Shown piece after piece: positions 52,972-61,265 of a stretch of DNA of 64,000 bases; position 1 is the stretch's first letter, and the number at the start of each line of letters is the position of its first letter. The DNA is from Beduinella massiliensis (GTDB lineage: Bacteria > Bacillota > Clostridia > Christensenellales > Aristaeellaceae). The stretch is from assembly GCF_900199405.1 (NCBI RefSeq), contig NZ_LT963430.1, positions 3,731,894 to 3,795,893 on the forward strand, given 5' to 3'. Position numbers and translations under genes: made by a program. Under the pieces are notes generated by a model. That model saw only the letters and a program-made list of their open reading frames with translations. It had not been told where the DNA came from and made no database searches.

Positions 52972-53202
52972 TCACGAGCCGATCAAAAAATCCAGAATGT
53001 TCCATCCCTCGTCCGTCTGCGCCTTGTACAGCTCTGTATATCCGCACTGCGCGCAGCTGATGGTGATGAACCGCTTATTCTGAATGTCGAAGATTTTCGC
53101 GAAGTTCCCGCCTGTCGCCTGAAACTGGTCGTGCTCGTAACGCGTACAGCCGCACTTGGGGCATGCGTACTGGCGCCGCTGAGCGTCTCCCTGATTTTCC
53201 AC
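52972..53202 (-). CDS. Small zinc-ribbon nucleic-acid-binding-type protein (PF09855-like)
   Basis: A 76-residue protein with two Cys pairs: YACPKCGCTRYE (Cys14, Cys17) and ISCAQCGYTELYK. ATGGNFAKIFDIQNKRFITIS between them and the ending NILDFLIGS match the family of tiny Zn-ribbon proteins usually annotated as putative nucleic-acid-binding. The role is unknown. The start is a GTG at 53202 with AAGGAGG seven bases upstream. It lies upstream of the alpha-galactosidase gene on the same strand with a gap of 66 bases, so the two may be cotranscribed. Confidence 0.85.
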   Translation of the reverse strand: MENQGDAQRRQYACPKCGCTRYEHDQFQATGGNFAKIFDIQNKRFITISCAQCGYTELYKAQTDEGWNILDFLIGS

Positions 53203-53359
53203 GCGTCTTCCTCCTTTTTAGCGATCTGCCATTCCTATTCGCCGCAAAGGCGGGTCATTCCTGTGCATCCCGCCGCTTTGGCCGCAGATGGGTCTACCTT
53301 CCCGCGCGCTTCCGTGGTATACTGGAAGCAGTCAGAACCATCCGAGAGGAGCGCGCGCC

Positions 53360-54523
53360 ATGCAGCTTTTCATCCTGTACACATTCTACGCCCTCTACTT
53401 TATGACGATGGGGTCTACGGGCGGTTTCACCTCGATTTTCTTTGAGGAAATCGGCATGAACAACACGCAGATCGGCATGCTCATGTCCCTGCCCGTGCTG
53501 GTGGGCATGTTCGCCACCCCGCTTTGGGGCGTCATGAGCGATCACGCGAAAAAGCGCCGCCACGTCATCACATTCACGCTGCTGGGGAGCGCCCTTTTCT
53601 GCTTCCTGTACGACCTGACGGACAGCTTCGTCCTGCTCATGCTGATCGCGACGGGCACCGCCGTCTTCAGTCAGCCGATCAACCCCCTTTCGACCAGCCT
53701 ATCCCTCGAGTACACCGCGCAGGTCGGCCGCTCGTTCGGGCCCATCCGCATGTTCGGCAGCATCGGCTATCAGGCCGCGGCGCTGCTGACGGGCATGGTG
53801 CTCGCCACGAGCATGCGCGGCCTGTACCGCATGGTCGGCGTCATTACGCTTTGCACGGCGGCGCTATCGCTTCTGCTCCCGCCCATCGCCGGGCACCAGA
53901 GCGAAAAGAGCCAGCAACGCGTTTCCCCGATGGCGCTGCTGCGCGACCGGCGCGTCGTGCTCCTGCTGCTCATGGTCTTCACCGGCACCATTACCACGAT
54001 GTTCTATCAGTCCTTCTTCGCCAAACACTTCTCCAACTGCGGCGCGTCCAACACCCTGGTCGGCGTGATGTACGTGCTCTCCGTCGGCATGGAGCTGCCC
54101 TTCCTTTTTTTCTCCGGCAGGCTCTATAAAAAGCTGACCGTCTGGCAGTGGCTGATGCTGGGCATGGCGGTCAACGCCGTGCGCTGGATCGGCATCGCGC
54201 TCACAAAAAACGTGCTGGCCCTGCTGCTCCTGCAGCTTCCGGGCGTCACGGTGCTTATGTGCTTTGAATTCTTCCCCGCACTCTACCTGAGCGAGCGCGT
54301 GGCCCCGCAGCTACTCAGTACCGCGCAGACGACGCTCAACTTCGTCGCCTTCGGCGTCGCTCGCGTCGTCGGCAGCCTGCTGGGCGGCGCGCTCAGCGAC
54401 GTGATCGGCGTCGGCAGCGTCTTCGGCGTCTGCGGTCTGCTGCTGCTGGCGGGGATCGCCGTCTTTTACCTGCCCGCCCGCCGCATGAGCGCGGCGGACC
54501 GCGCAAGCGAGGTCTCCGCTTAA
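53360..54523 (+). CDS. Major facilitator superfamily transporter (MFS_1-like)
   Basis: A 387-residue membrane protein with twelve predicted helices. The segment PLWGVMSDHAKKRRHVI is the MFS loop-2-3 motif (G..D...RR). It starts directly with a helix, MQLFILYTFYALYFMTMGS, and GFTSIFFEEIGMNNTQIGML matches the LacY/nucleoside-transporter-like MFS_1_like group. It moves a small solute with H+, and the substrate is unknown. A sugar is possible because the alpha-galactosidase gene is near, though on the other strand. The ATG at 53360 has GAGAGGAG upstream. The frame is open further upstream but matches nothing. Confidence 0.88.
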   Translation: MQLFILYTFYALYFMTMGSTGGFTSIFFEEIGMNNTQIGMLMSLPVLVGMFATPLWGVMSDHAKKRRHVITFTLLGSALFCFLYDLTDSFVLLMLIATGTAVFSQPINPLSTSLSLEYTAQVGRSFGPIRMFGSIGYQAAALLTGMVLATSMRGLYRMVGVITLCTAALSLLLPPIAGHQSEKSQQRVSPMALLRDRRVVLLLLMVFTGTITTMFYQSFFAKHFSNCGASNTLVGVMYVLSVGMELPFLFFSGRLYKKLTVWQWLMLGMAVNAVRWIGIALTKNVLALLLLQLPGVTVLMCFEFFPALYLSERVAPQLLSTAQTTLNFVAFGVARVVGSLLGGALSDVIGVGSVFGVCGLLLLAGIAVFYLPARRMSAADRASEVSA

Positions 54524-54548
54524 GCGACGTTCTCTCCGTTCCAACCCC

Positions 54549-54580
54549 AAAAAGGCTCTGCCCGCCGGCAAAGCCTTTTT
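54549..54580 (+). terminator. Terminator of the MFS gene
   Basis: AAAAAGGCT (54549-54557) pairs with AGCCTTTTT (54572-54580) around a loop of 14 bases with an inner GCCGGC. It ends in T residues and can act on both strands. Confidence 0.85.
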
Positions 54581-54602
54581 GCGTTCCCTATCCAGCGCCG
54601 TC

Positions 54603-55319
54603 TTACGCTCTGTTTTCGAGAGCTCTTTGCAGCACGTCCGGAAAGTTGATCGTCATGCCGTCCACCCGCATGTCGAGCATGCGCTGCATCGTCTGCTCGT
54701 CTCCGATGCCCCAGGGACGAACGGAGAAGCCTTCGCCGCGCAGCCGCGCATTCCACGCCTCGGTCAGGGCGCTCGCCCGGGGACAGATTTGCCCGATTCC
54801 ATCGCGCTTGGCGGCGGCGAGGAGCTCGTCGTTCAGGTCGCCCGCCAGGTATCCCAAACGAATTTCAGGATCAAGGCTTCTCACATTCGTCAGCGCCTGC
54901 CAGATGCCGGAGGTAATCACAACGTTCTCGCGGCGGCAATAGCGGCCGATGAGGGCCAGCGTTTTTTCCTCGACGCCCAATTCCTTGATTTCAATGGCAA
55001 AGTGCAGCGGCTTTGCGCCGAAGTGGCGCAGAAATTCCTCCAACGTCGGGATCTTTTCCCCCCTGAACCGCTCGCCCATGTGCTCGCCCATGTCGATTTG
55101 CAGCAGCTCTTCGTAGGTAAAGTCGTGGATCGCCTGCGGTCGGTTCGCGATGCGCATCATGTCGTCGTCGTGGAAGAGCACGAGCACGCCGTCTTTCGAG
55201 CGCTGAACATCCGTCTCGATTCCGTTCGCCCTCATCTGCCAGCCCAGGTAAAAGGAAGAAAACGTGTTCTCCGGTGCATAATGGCTGGCGCCACGATGCG
55301 CATAGTTGATAAATTCCAT
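54603..55319 (-). CDS. Glycerophosphodiester phosphodiesterase
   Basis: A 238-residue GDPD enzyme. NYAHRGASHYAPENT carries His8 and Glu17, ETDVQRSKDGVLVLFHDDDMMRI carries the second acidic pair and His, and FAIEIKE is the third-strand Glu. It splits glycerophosphodiesters to glycerol-3-phosphate and an alcohol. There is no signal peptide, so it acts on imported substrate. The ATG at 55319 has AAGGAG upstream. It is the last gene of an operon with two permeases and a binding protein of the Ugp type, which take up glycerol-3-phosphate or glycerophosphocholine. This is a coherent uptake-and-cleavage pathway. Confidence 0.93.
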   Translation of the reverse strand: MEFINYAHRGASHYAPENTFSSFYLGWQMRANGIETDVQRSKDGVLVLFHDDDMMRIANRPQAIHDFTYEELLQIDMGEHMGERFRGEKIPTLEEFLRHFGAKPLHFAIEIKELGVEEKTLALIGRYCRRENVVITSGIWQALTNVRSLDPEIRLGYLAGDLNDELLAAAKRDGIGQICPRASALTEAWNARLRGEGFSVRPWGIGDEQTMQRMLDMRVDGMTINFPDVLQRALENRA

Positions 55320-55393
55320 AGCCGTTCCGATCTCCTTGTTTTACTTGCCAACGCGTAAGAAGGCGAGATTTCCCTTTCCCCGGATGCAGGGCG

Positions 55394-56641
55394 TCAGTAC
55401 ATCATGATAAACTCGTCCACCTCGGCCTGAAAGCCGTCCAGCGCGGCGGCGATATCCATGTCCGGGTTGGCCTCGATTTCCGAAATGAGTTTGTTCATCG
55501 TGTTCCAGATGGTGGAGTCCGCAGGGTGCACGCCCTGGCCGTGGATGTACTGCACCTGGTCGAGCACGCGCGACCACAGCGGGTCCTTCAGGCGCTCCTG
55601 AATCAGGTCGGAGGCAAACTGACTGTGGGTGAACGGCACGTATCCGTCGGCGAGCGTCGTATCCACGATGCACTCCGGGCTGATCAGGTGCTTGATGAAC
55701 GCATACGCAGCCTGCTGGCGCGCATCGTCCGACTTGAAAATGGCAAGTCCATTGCCGCCGATGCAGACGTCCAGTTTCTTGTCCGAAGGGAAGTAGCTGA
55801 TGCCGTACTCAAACGCGTCGCCGATCGCGGTCTCCAAGCTGCCCTTGGTCGCGCAGGAGGTAAAGAAGAACAGCAGGTTGCCGTTGACGAAGTCGTTTTT
55901 AATGGAAGCATGCTGGTTCGCCGGGAACACACCGTCCTTCACCAGCTTCGCGATGCGCTCCAGCACCAGCTTCATTTCGGGGCTGTTCACGGTCACGTTG
56001 CCCGCTTCGTCCTCGATGGTCCCGCCGGCGCCCCAGACAAGCGGCTGGATGTACCAGGGCAGGTCGGCGGCGAAGTTCATGCCGTAAATGTCCGTCAGGC
56101 CGTCGCCGTTCGTGTCCTTTACGGCCTCGTAAGCGACCTTGACCATGTCGTCCCACGTCGTGGGCACCTCGTCGTAGCCCAGCTCCCTCAACATCGTCAT
56201 GTTGACGTGTACCATGGGCATGGACGTTCCAAAGGGGACAGCCATGCGGACGCCCTGATAGGTGTAGCGCACCCAGTAGTTGTCCAGGATGTCCGCCTGC
56301 TCCTCCGCCGTCATGTAGTTTTCGATCGGAATCAGCCAGCCCGCGTCGTACAGCTGCGGAATGCCGTGGCGCTGACCCACGATGCCGACCTGCGGCATGT
56401 TGCCCGCCACCGTCGCCGCGTTGTACTTGGCGACCAGATCGTCGTAATCCTTGCCCACGTTTACCTGGTTGATCTTGACGCCGGGATGAGCCGCCTCGAA
56501 CGACGCGATCTCCTCCGAAAAGTCGTCGGACAGGCGCACCCAGAAATCGAGGGTGATCGTGTCCTCCGCCAGCGCAGCGCCCGTCAAGGCCATGACCGCG
56601 GTTACCGTCAGGGCAAGAACAAGAGCCAGGAACTTTTTCAT
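55394..56641 (-). CDS. Extracellular solute-binding protein, UgpB-like
   Basis: A 415-residue family 1 binding protein. The signal peptide (1-25) ends GAALA before EDTITLDFW, a signal-peptidase-I site with no lipobox Cys. The mature part has FEAAHPGVKINQVNVGKDYDDLVAKYNAA, AVPFGTSMPMVHVNMTML and the closing region DPLWSRVLDQVQYIHGQGVHPA, typical of sugar and glycerophosphodiester binding proteins. With the GDPD gene next to it, glycerol-3-phosphate or a glycerophosphodiester is the probable ligand. The ATG at 56641 has AAGGGAGG upstream. It follows the two permease genes. Confidence 0.9.
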   Translation of the reverse strand: MKKFLALVLALTVTAVMALTGAALAEDTITLDFWVRLSDDFSEEIASFEAAHPGVKINQVNVGKDYDDLVAKYNAATVAGNMPQVGIVGQRHGIPQLYDAGWLIPIENYMTAEEQADILDNYWVRYTYQGVRMAVPFGTSMPMVHVNMTMLRELGYDEVPTTWDDMVKVAYEAVKDTNGDGLTDIYGMNFAADLPWYIQPLVWGAGGTIEDEAGNVTVNSPEMKLVLERIAKLVKDGVFPANQHASIKNDFVNGNLLFFFTSCATKGSLETAIGDAFEYGISYFPSDKKLDVCIGGNGLAIFKSDDARQQAAYAFIKHLISPECIVDTTLADGYVPFTHSQFASDLIQERLKDPLWSRVLDQVQYIHGQGVHPADSTIWNTMNKLISEIEANPDMDIAAALDGFQAEVDEFIMMY

Positions 56642-56697
56642 AAGACAATGCCTCCCTTATATTTTTTAACGCGGACGCACTTCCGCGTCAAATTCCG

Positions 56698-57564
56698 TCA
56701 TTTCAGCCCCACCTTGGTGATGCCCTGCACGAAGTACTTCTGCAGGCAGACGAAGAGCAGAACCATCGGGATGCTGATCATGGACGCGGCCGCCATGATT
56801 GCGCCCCAATCCTCGCCGATTTCGCCCTCCATCATCGAGCGGAGGCCGGTCTGCACCGTGCGCAGCTCCATCGAGTTCGTGATGATGAGCGGCCAGAGGT
56901 AGCTGTTCCAGCTGCCGATGAAGCCTATGATCGCCACGGTCGCCATGGCGCTCTTGCCGAGGGGAAGGATGATGCTCAGCCAGATGCGCAGGTCGCCCGC
57001 CCCGTCAATCCGCGCCGCTTCCAGCAGCGCGTTGTCGATGGTCATGTAAAACTGCCGGAAGAGAAAGACGCCAAACATGCTGACCATCGAGGTGCAAATG
57101 ACCGAAAAAAAGGTGTCCATCAGCCCCAGGCGGGAAATCGTCAGATAATTGCCGACGATCGTCGCCTCCACCGGAATCATCATGCAGCATAGAAAGAGGA
57201 AAAACAGCGGCTTATTGAGCCGGTACTCCATCTTGGCAAAGCTGTAGGCAGCCAGCGATCCGGTCAGAATTTGCGAGAGAACCGTGACGGCCGCCATCAA
57301 GAGGCTGTTCCTGAAATAAATGCCGAACGGGGCCGCGTGAAATGCGTTAACGTAATTTTGAAAGTACAGCCTGGACGGCAAAAAGACGTCCTTGCTCATG
57401 ACCTCGGTGGGAGATTTGAGCGAACACAGCAGCATCCAAACCAGCGGAAAGATCATGCAAAGCGACACGACCGCAAGCAGCGCGATGCGCACGACATCCC
57501 ATCCGTCGACCTTCACGCGCCTGTTTTCGGCCCCTGCGCAGCGCTTTTTTCTGCAAGCATCCAT
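56698..57564 (-). CDS. ABC importer permease, UgpE-like
   Basis: A 288-residue membrane protein of the carbohydrate uptake 1 permease family. Six helices are predicted. The EAA loop is LLEAARIDGAGDLRIWLSIILPL, and the N-terminal helix is followed by PLVWMLLCSLKSPTEV, as in MalG/UgpE proteins. It pairs with the permease encoded upstream and the UgpB-like binding protein. The start chosen is the ATG at 57564, after GGGGAAGG. An ATG at 57603 and a TTG at 57612 are in frame but lack good ribosome sites. No ATPase gene is in the operon, so a shared MsmK-type ATPase is likely. Confidence 0.92.
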   Translation of the reverse strand: MDACRKKRCAGAENRRVKVDGWDVVRIALLAVVSLCMIFPLVWMLLCSLKSPTEVMSKDVFLPSRLYFQNYVNAFHAAPFGIYFRNSLLMAAVTVLSQILTGSLAAYSFAKMEYRLNKPLFFLFLCCMMIPVEATIVGNYLTISRLGLMDTFFSVICTSMVSMFGVFLFRQFYMTIDNALLEAARIDGAGDLRIWLSIILPLGKSAMATVAIIGFIGSWNSYLWPLIITNSMELRTVQTGLRSMMEGEIGEDWGAIMAAASMISIPMVLLFVCLQKYFVQGITKVGLK

Positions 57565-57592
57565 CGTTCCTTCCCCTTTCGCCGCCTCTTCG

Positions 57593-58480
57593 TCAGGCGT
57601 CATAATGGACAAACCGTTCCAGAGATAGCTGAATCACGTTGATGAACAGGATCAGCAGGAAGAGCACCATGGCGATCGCCGAAGCATAGCCCACCTGATA
57701 GCGGCGGAAAGCGTATTCGTAGAGCATGACCACCAAATTGGCCGTCGCGTTCCCCGGACCGCCGCCGGTCATGGTCTGAATCGTGGTGAACAGCTTCATG
57801 ATTTCGATAGTGTTCAGGATTAGCAGCATGAACGTCGTGGGGGAGACCAGCGGCAGGACAATGTGCCATGTGGTCTGCACACGGTTGGCTCCATCGATGC
57901 GGGAGGCCTCCAGGATTTCGGACGAGATGTTCTGAATGCCCCCCAGGTAGACCACCGTCGAGTACCCCAGCATTCGCCATACGGTGATCAGCGCCAGCGA
58001 AGGGAGCGCGGTGGACGCGTCGTTGATCCAGCGCAGGGGCTTGAGCCCGCAGGCCGAAAGCAGGGTGTTGAAGATGCCGTACTGCGGATTGTAGATGAAC
58101 AGCCAGACCACCGACATGCTCACCAGACTGGTGACGCGGGGCGTAAAGATCATCGTGCGAAACGCCACGTTGTGCTTCGTCTCCCTGCGAAGGAGCATGC
58201 CCAGGGCGAAGCCCAGGATCAGCGTAGCGGGCAACACCAGCGCGACGTATTGCATCGTATTTCCGATGACCTGCCATACGTCCGGCGAGTGAAAAAGCTT
58301 TTGATAGTTGTAAAGGCCGATAAACTTCTTTCGCCCTGTCAGGTTCCAGTTGTACAGGCTCGTCCGCATCGCGTCGATCATGGGGTAGAGCGTGAACGTC
58401 GAAAGGAAGATCAGCGCTGGCAGCACGTAAGCAACGCCCTTCGCTTCTCGGATCAGCCCGCGTTTCGCTTTTGTCTTCAT
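57593..58480 (-). CDS. ABC importer permease, UgpA-like
   Basis: A 295-residue membrane protein of the MalF/UgpA type with six predicted helices. AYVLPALIFLSTFTLYPMIDAMRTSL is the typical start, and EILEASRIDGANRVQTTWHIVLPLVSP is the EAA loop, with TMTGGGPGNAT near the C-terminus as in relatives. It is the first gene of the glycerophosphodiester operon. The ATG at 58480 follows AAGGAGATGGAAGG. The frame is open far upstream into the next gene's antisense strand, but that is only a reading-frame shadow. Divergent expression from the LysR gene suggests LysR control. Confidence 0.92.
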   Translation of the reverse strand: MKTKAKRGLIREAKGVAYVLPALIFLSTFTLYPMIDAMRTSLYNWNLTGRKKFIGLYNYQKLFHSPDVWQVIGNTMQYVALVLPATLILGFALGMLLRRETKHNVAFRTMIFTPRVTSLVSMSVVWLFIYNPQYGIFNTLLSACGLKPLRWINDASTALPSLALITVWRMLGYSTVVYLGGIQNISSEILEASRIDGANRVQTTWHIVLPLVSPTTFMLLILNTIEIMKLFTTIQTMTGGGPGNATANLVVMLYEYAFRRYQVGYASAIAMVLFLLILFINVIQLSLERFVHYDA

Positions 58481-58577
58481 CCTTCCATCTCCTTTTGGCA
58501 TGCCGAACAAACATACAGAGTGTGCAGAGAAATAATCTATAACATCTACAAATAACACTTTTTGCTCTTTTAACATT

Positions 58578-58606
58578 ATCTTATACTCGATATTGTGCAA
58601 TGTCAA
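58578..58606 (-). promoter_or_regulatory. Promoter of the glycerophosphodiester operon
   Basis: Minus-strand TTGACA (58601-58606), a 17-base spacer and TAAGAT (58578-58583). It overlaps the divergent LysR-gene promoter. Confidence 0.6.
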
Positions 58607-58631
58607 ATACAATAGTATAATATAACTATTG
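58593..58631 (+). promoter_or_regulatory. LysR-gene promoter with a palindrome over the -10 box
   Basis: TTGTGC (58593-58598), a 17-base spacer and TATAAT (58616-58621). A perfect 7-bp inverted repeat, CAATAGT (58610-58616) and ACTATTG (58625-58631), covers the -10 box. It is a likely autoregulatory LysR site that could also affect the divergent operon. Confidence 0.65.
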
Positions 58632-58657
58632 ATTTTACTTATAAGGTGATGAAAGCC

Positions 58658-59632
58658 ATGGATCTGAAGCTGCTCAGCTACATCGTCGCGGTCGCCGAAG
58701 AAAAGACCATTTCGCAGGCGGCGCGCAGCCTGTTCATCAGCCAGCCCGCGCTCAGCCAGTCCATCAAAAAAGCCGAAGACGAGCTGGGGGTCAAGCTGTT
58801 CACCCGGATGGGCAACACGCTCGCCCTCACCTCCTCCGGCGAGGTCGTCGTTCAGGAAGGGCGCAAGCTGCTGCAGGGGCGGGAGTATTTGCTCGCCCGG
58901 CTTGCCCATCTGTCGGAAAAGCACCGGGAGGTGCTCCGCTTCGGCGTGTCCCCGTTTTACAGCAAGTACTACCTGCCGGGCGTTTACACCTATTACGCCC
59001 GCCACCTGCCCGACATCAAGCTGGAAATCATCGAAAAAATCTCCGTGGAACTGGAGGAGGACGTGGTACGCGGCGAGCTCGACTTCTGCTTTGTGCCCGC
59101 TTATCCCGCGCGGCCGGAGTTGACCTACCGCACGGTGAGCATCGAGGAAGTCCTGCTGGGCGTCCCGGCCGGGCACCCTGCCAACGCCTATGCCGTACCC
59201 TCCTCCAGCCTGCCTAACATCGACCTTTCCTGCCTGCGAAACGAGCCGTTCATTTTGCAGCCGCCCGAACAAAAGATCGCCAAAATGCTGAGCCGCATCT
59301 TTCATCACGTCGGCTTCTCGCCCAACGTCGTATACGAGACCATCAACTGGGATACGGTGCACTCGCTGATCTGCTGCGGGCTGGGGCTGGGCTTTCTGCC
59401 CGAGATTCTTTTGGAAACGCCGATGCTGTGCATTCACCCTAACGTATACCGCCTGACGGGCATCGACGCCACGCGCCCCTATGCGGTCGCCTATCTTCAC
59501 GGCAAGGTGCTGTCCCACACGGCCGAGCAGCTGATCGACGTGTTCGCCGGAAATCTGGCCTGCCTGAAGGCCGCCATGCCGCTCCATCCATCGGCGGAAA
59601 CCGGGGCGAACGGGCGCGCCGCCATGCCGTGA
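58658..59632 (+). CDS. LysR family transcriptional regulator
   Basis: A 324-residue regulator. The N-terminal winged helix-turn-helix (about 1-60) reads KTISQAARSLFISQPALSQSIKKAEDELG with LFTRMGNTLALTSSGE. The C-terminal two-lobed effector domain (about 88-300) begins LRFGVSPFYSKYYLP and ends with a segment GLGLGFLPEILL. The ATG at 58658 lies eight bases after AAGGTGAT. A GTG at 58646 and an ATG at 58649 overlap that site. It is divergent from the glycerophosphodiester operon, the usual layout for a LysR regulator and its target. The effector may be a glycerophosphodiester or glycerol-3-phosphate (inference). Confidence 0.92.
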   Translation: MDLKLLSYIVAVAEEKTISQAARSLFISQPALSQSIKKAEDELGVKLFTRMGNTLALTSSGEVVVQEGRKLLQGREYLLARLAHLSEKHREVLRFGVSPFYSKYYLPGVYTYYARHLPDIKLEIIEKISVELEEDVVRGELDFCFVPAYPARPELTYRTVSIEEVLLGVPAGHPANAYAVPSSSLPNIDLSCLRNEPFILQPPEQKIAKMLSRIFHHVGFSPNVVYETINWDTVHSLICCGLGLGFLPEILLETPMLCIHPNVYRLTGIDATRPYAVAYLHGKVLSHTAEQLIDVFAGNLACLKAAMPLHPSAETGANGRAAMP

Positions 59633-59672
59633 CCGCGCAAAAGGCCGCATGCCATAACCGCCAAAACCAGCA

Positions 59673-59706
59673 GGGGCGCCCCGGCCGCGATGGACCGGGA
59701 CGCCCC
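59673..59706 (-). terminator. Candidate terminator of the YtrA-type operon
   Basis: GGGGCG plus CCCGG pair with CCGGG plus CGCCCC (59673-59706) with one non-Watson-Crick step. On the minus strand GGTTTTGG follows after a few bases, so the T-run is weak. Confidence 0.55.
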
Positions 59707-59726
59707 GATTGATTGGATTTGTTGCT

Positions 59727-61220
59727 TTACATGTCCTGTGTCAGGCGCATCACCGTGGTCAGCGCGTCCTGCGGCAGCAGGCTCAGCGCCTTGGCGAACG
59801 CCAGCATCAGGCCGGACTCCACCTCCACGAGCGCCGCCATACCCGACTCCTCGTCGAGCGAAAGCAGGTCCACGATTTCAAGCCCGGAGAGATCCTGCGG
59901 CTCATAAGCGCGGGATGCGACGTTGAAGAACTCCGTAAAGCCCATCGACATCCCCGTGTGATTCGACACGAGATCCATGGTAATGTTCATCTCCGCCGCA
60001 GAGGTGAAGTCCTCGCCCTTGCGCTCGGTCACGCGGTTGCCCGTGATGTCCGCCGTGGTTTCCGTCTTGGAAACGCGCGGCTCCGCATCCTCGCGCTCGT
60101 AGATCGAGGTGAGGGTTTCAAGGATCTTGCCCGTGTAGGTCACGGTCTCCACGTCGCCCTCGATTTTCGCCTCGGACTGCATCTTAAGGCTCATGTCCAC
60201 GCTGTCTCCGCCGTCATTGGAGGTCATGGTGAGCGCGACGTCGTCCTTGTAGGTCTCCCCCAGCTCCGCGCTCACGGCCATCGTCATGTCCAAGAGGCTC
60301 TTCTCGTCGTCCACCAGCGCGAAGCGCACCTGCACGACCTCCGCGTCGGTCTTGCTTTCCAGAATCACCTGATCCTCGCCGTCGAAGATGTAGAGCGCGA
60401 CGAGCTCTCCCTTTTCGCCCAGCATCACTTCGACCTTGAGCGCGCCGTCGCCGTCAAGCTCATCCTTCACCTCCGCGATCATCTCGTCGATCGCGTCGCT
60501 CCACGTCTCGTCCTCGGGCAGCTTCGCGAAGCTTTCGAGAATCGCGTCGCCGCGCGCTTCTTCCAGCACCGCAACGACCAGCTCGCAAAGCTTTTCCTCG
60601 GTGATCGTGATCGTGTTCGCCACGGCCGCCGCGCCCCGCGTCGCGGTCGCAGGCTGCGCGCCTTCCTCGGCCGGCGCGGGCACACCGGCCAGCCAGTTCA
60701 TCACAACCGCGCCGTAACGGGCGATCTCCGCCTCCAGCATTTCACCGACCTTTTCCCAGTCGATGTTCTTCAGCCCCAGCAGTTCCGCTACGTCGTCGTA
60801 CCTGACCTCGAACGCCTTCGTGGGCGCAAGGCTGGTGGCGACGAGGGCCCGATCCTCCAGCAGGTTCAGCGACACGTCCGCTACGCTTTGTCCCTGCATG
60901 GCGATGCCCAGCTTGCCGAAGCCGCCCTCCGGCGTAACGGCAAGGCTGAACGTCACGGAGCCCGCAGAGAACAGGTCCATGATCGCCTTGAATACTTCCC
61001 GTTCCTCGTCGTTCATGCTCTTGTCGTCCAGGATGTCGAAGCGCAGGCCAAAGTCGCCGTACACCTCGCGGCCCGCCGCGACCGCCTCGCTCGCCAGCAC
61101 GTTGTACATCGTGCCCGGCACGATTTCCCGTTCCGCCTCCTCAGCAAAAGAGAAGACAGGCATCAGGCACATAAGCAGTGCGAGCAGTGCCGACAGTTGC
61201 TTTTTGAATCCCTGTTTCAT
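59727..61220 (-). CDS. Large secreted protein of unknown function in a YtrA-type operon
   Basis: A 497-residue protein that I do not recognise. A signal peptide (1-26) ends VFSFA before EEAER, a signal-peptidase-I site. The mature part is acidic and repeats short beta-strand-like blocks such as VTFSLAVTPEGGFGKL, KVEVMLGEKGELVALYIFDG and VSAELGETYKDDVALTMTSN, so it resembles a series of beta-rich units. A low-complexity PAPAEEGAQPATATRGAA linker lies near residue 182. No Cys is present in the mature part except one in EEKLCELV. It is the last gene after a GntR regulator, ABC ATPase and permease, so it may be the cargo or sensor of that system. Confidence 0.75.
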   Translation of the reverse strand: MKQGFKKQLSALLALLMCLMPVFSFAEEAEREIVPGTMYNVLASEAVAAGREVYGDFGLRFDILDDKSMNDEEREVFKAIMDLFSAGSVTFSLAVTPEGGFGKLGIAMQGQSVADVSLNLLEDRALVATSLAPTKAFEVRYDDVAELLGLKNIDWEKVGEMLEAEIARYGAVVMNWLAGVPAPAEEGAQPATATRGAAAVANTITITEEKLCELVVAVLEEARGDAILESFAKLPEDETWSDAIDEMIAEVKDELDGDGALKVEVMLGEKGELVALYIFDGEDQVILESKTDAEVVQVRFALVDDEKSLLDMTMAVSAELGETYKDDVALTMTSNDGGDSVDMSLKMQSEAKIEGDVETVTYTGKILETLTSIYEREDAEPRVSKTETTADITGNRVTERKGEDFTSAAEMNITMDLVSNHTGMSMGFTEFFNVASRAYEPQDLSGLEIVDLLSLDEESGMAALVEVESGLMLAFAKALSLLPQDALTTVMRLTQDM

Positions 61221-61265
61221 AATTCTCCACCTTTCTATGGGTTTGATAGGTTTTTGTCGAGCGTT

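Noticed and set aside
58481-59650. N-terminal extension of the UgpA-like permease through the LysR gene
   Set aside because: The frame is open on the reverse strand only because of composition. The permease family starts at 58480, and a divergent LysR gene with its own promoter occupies the region.
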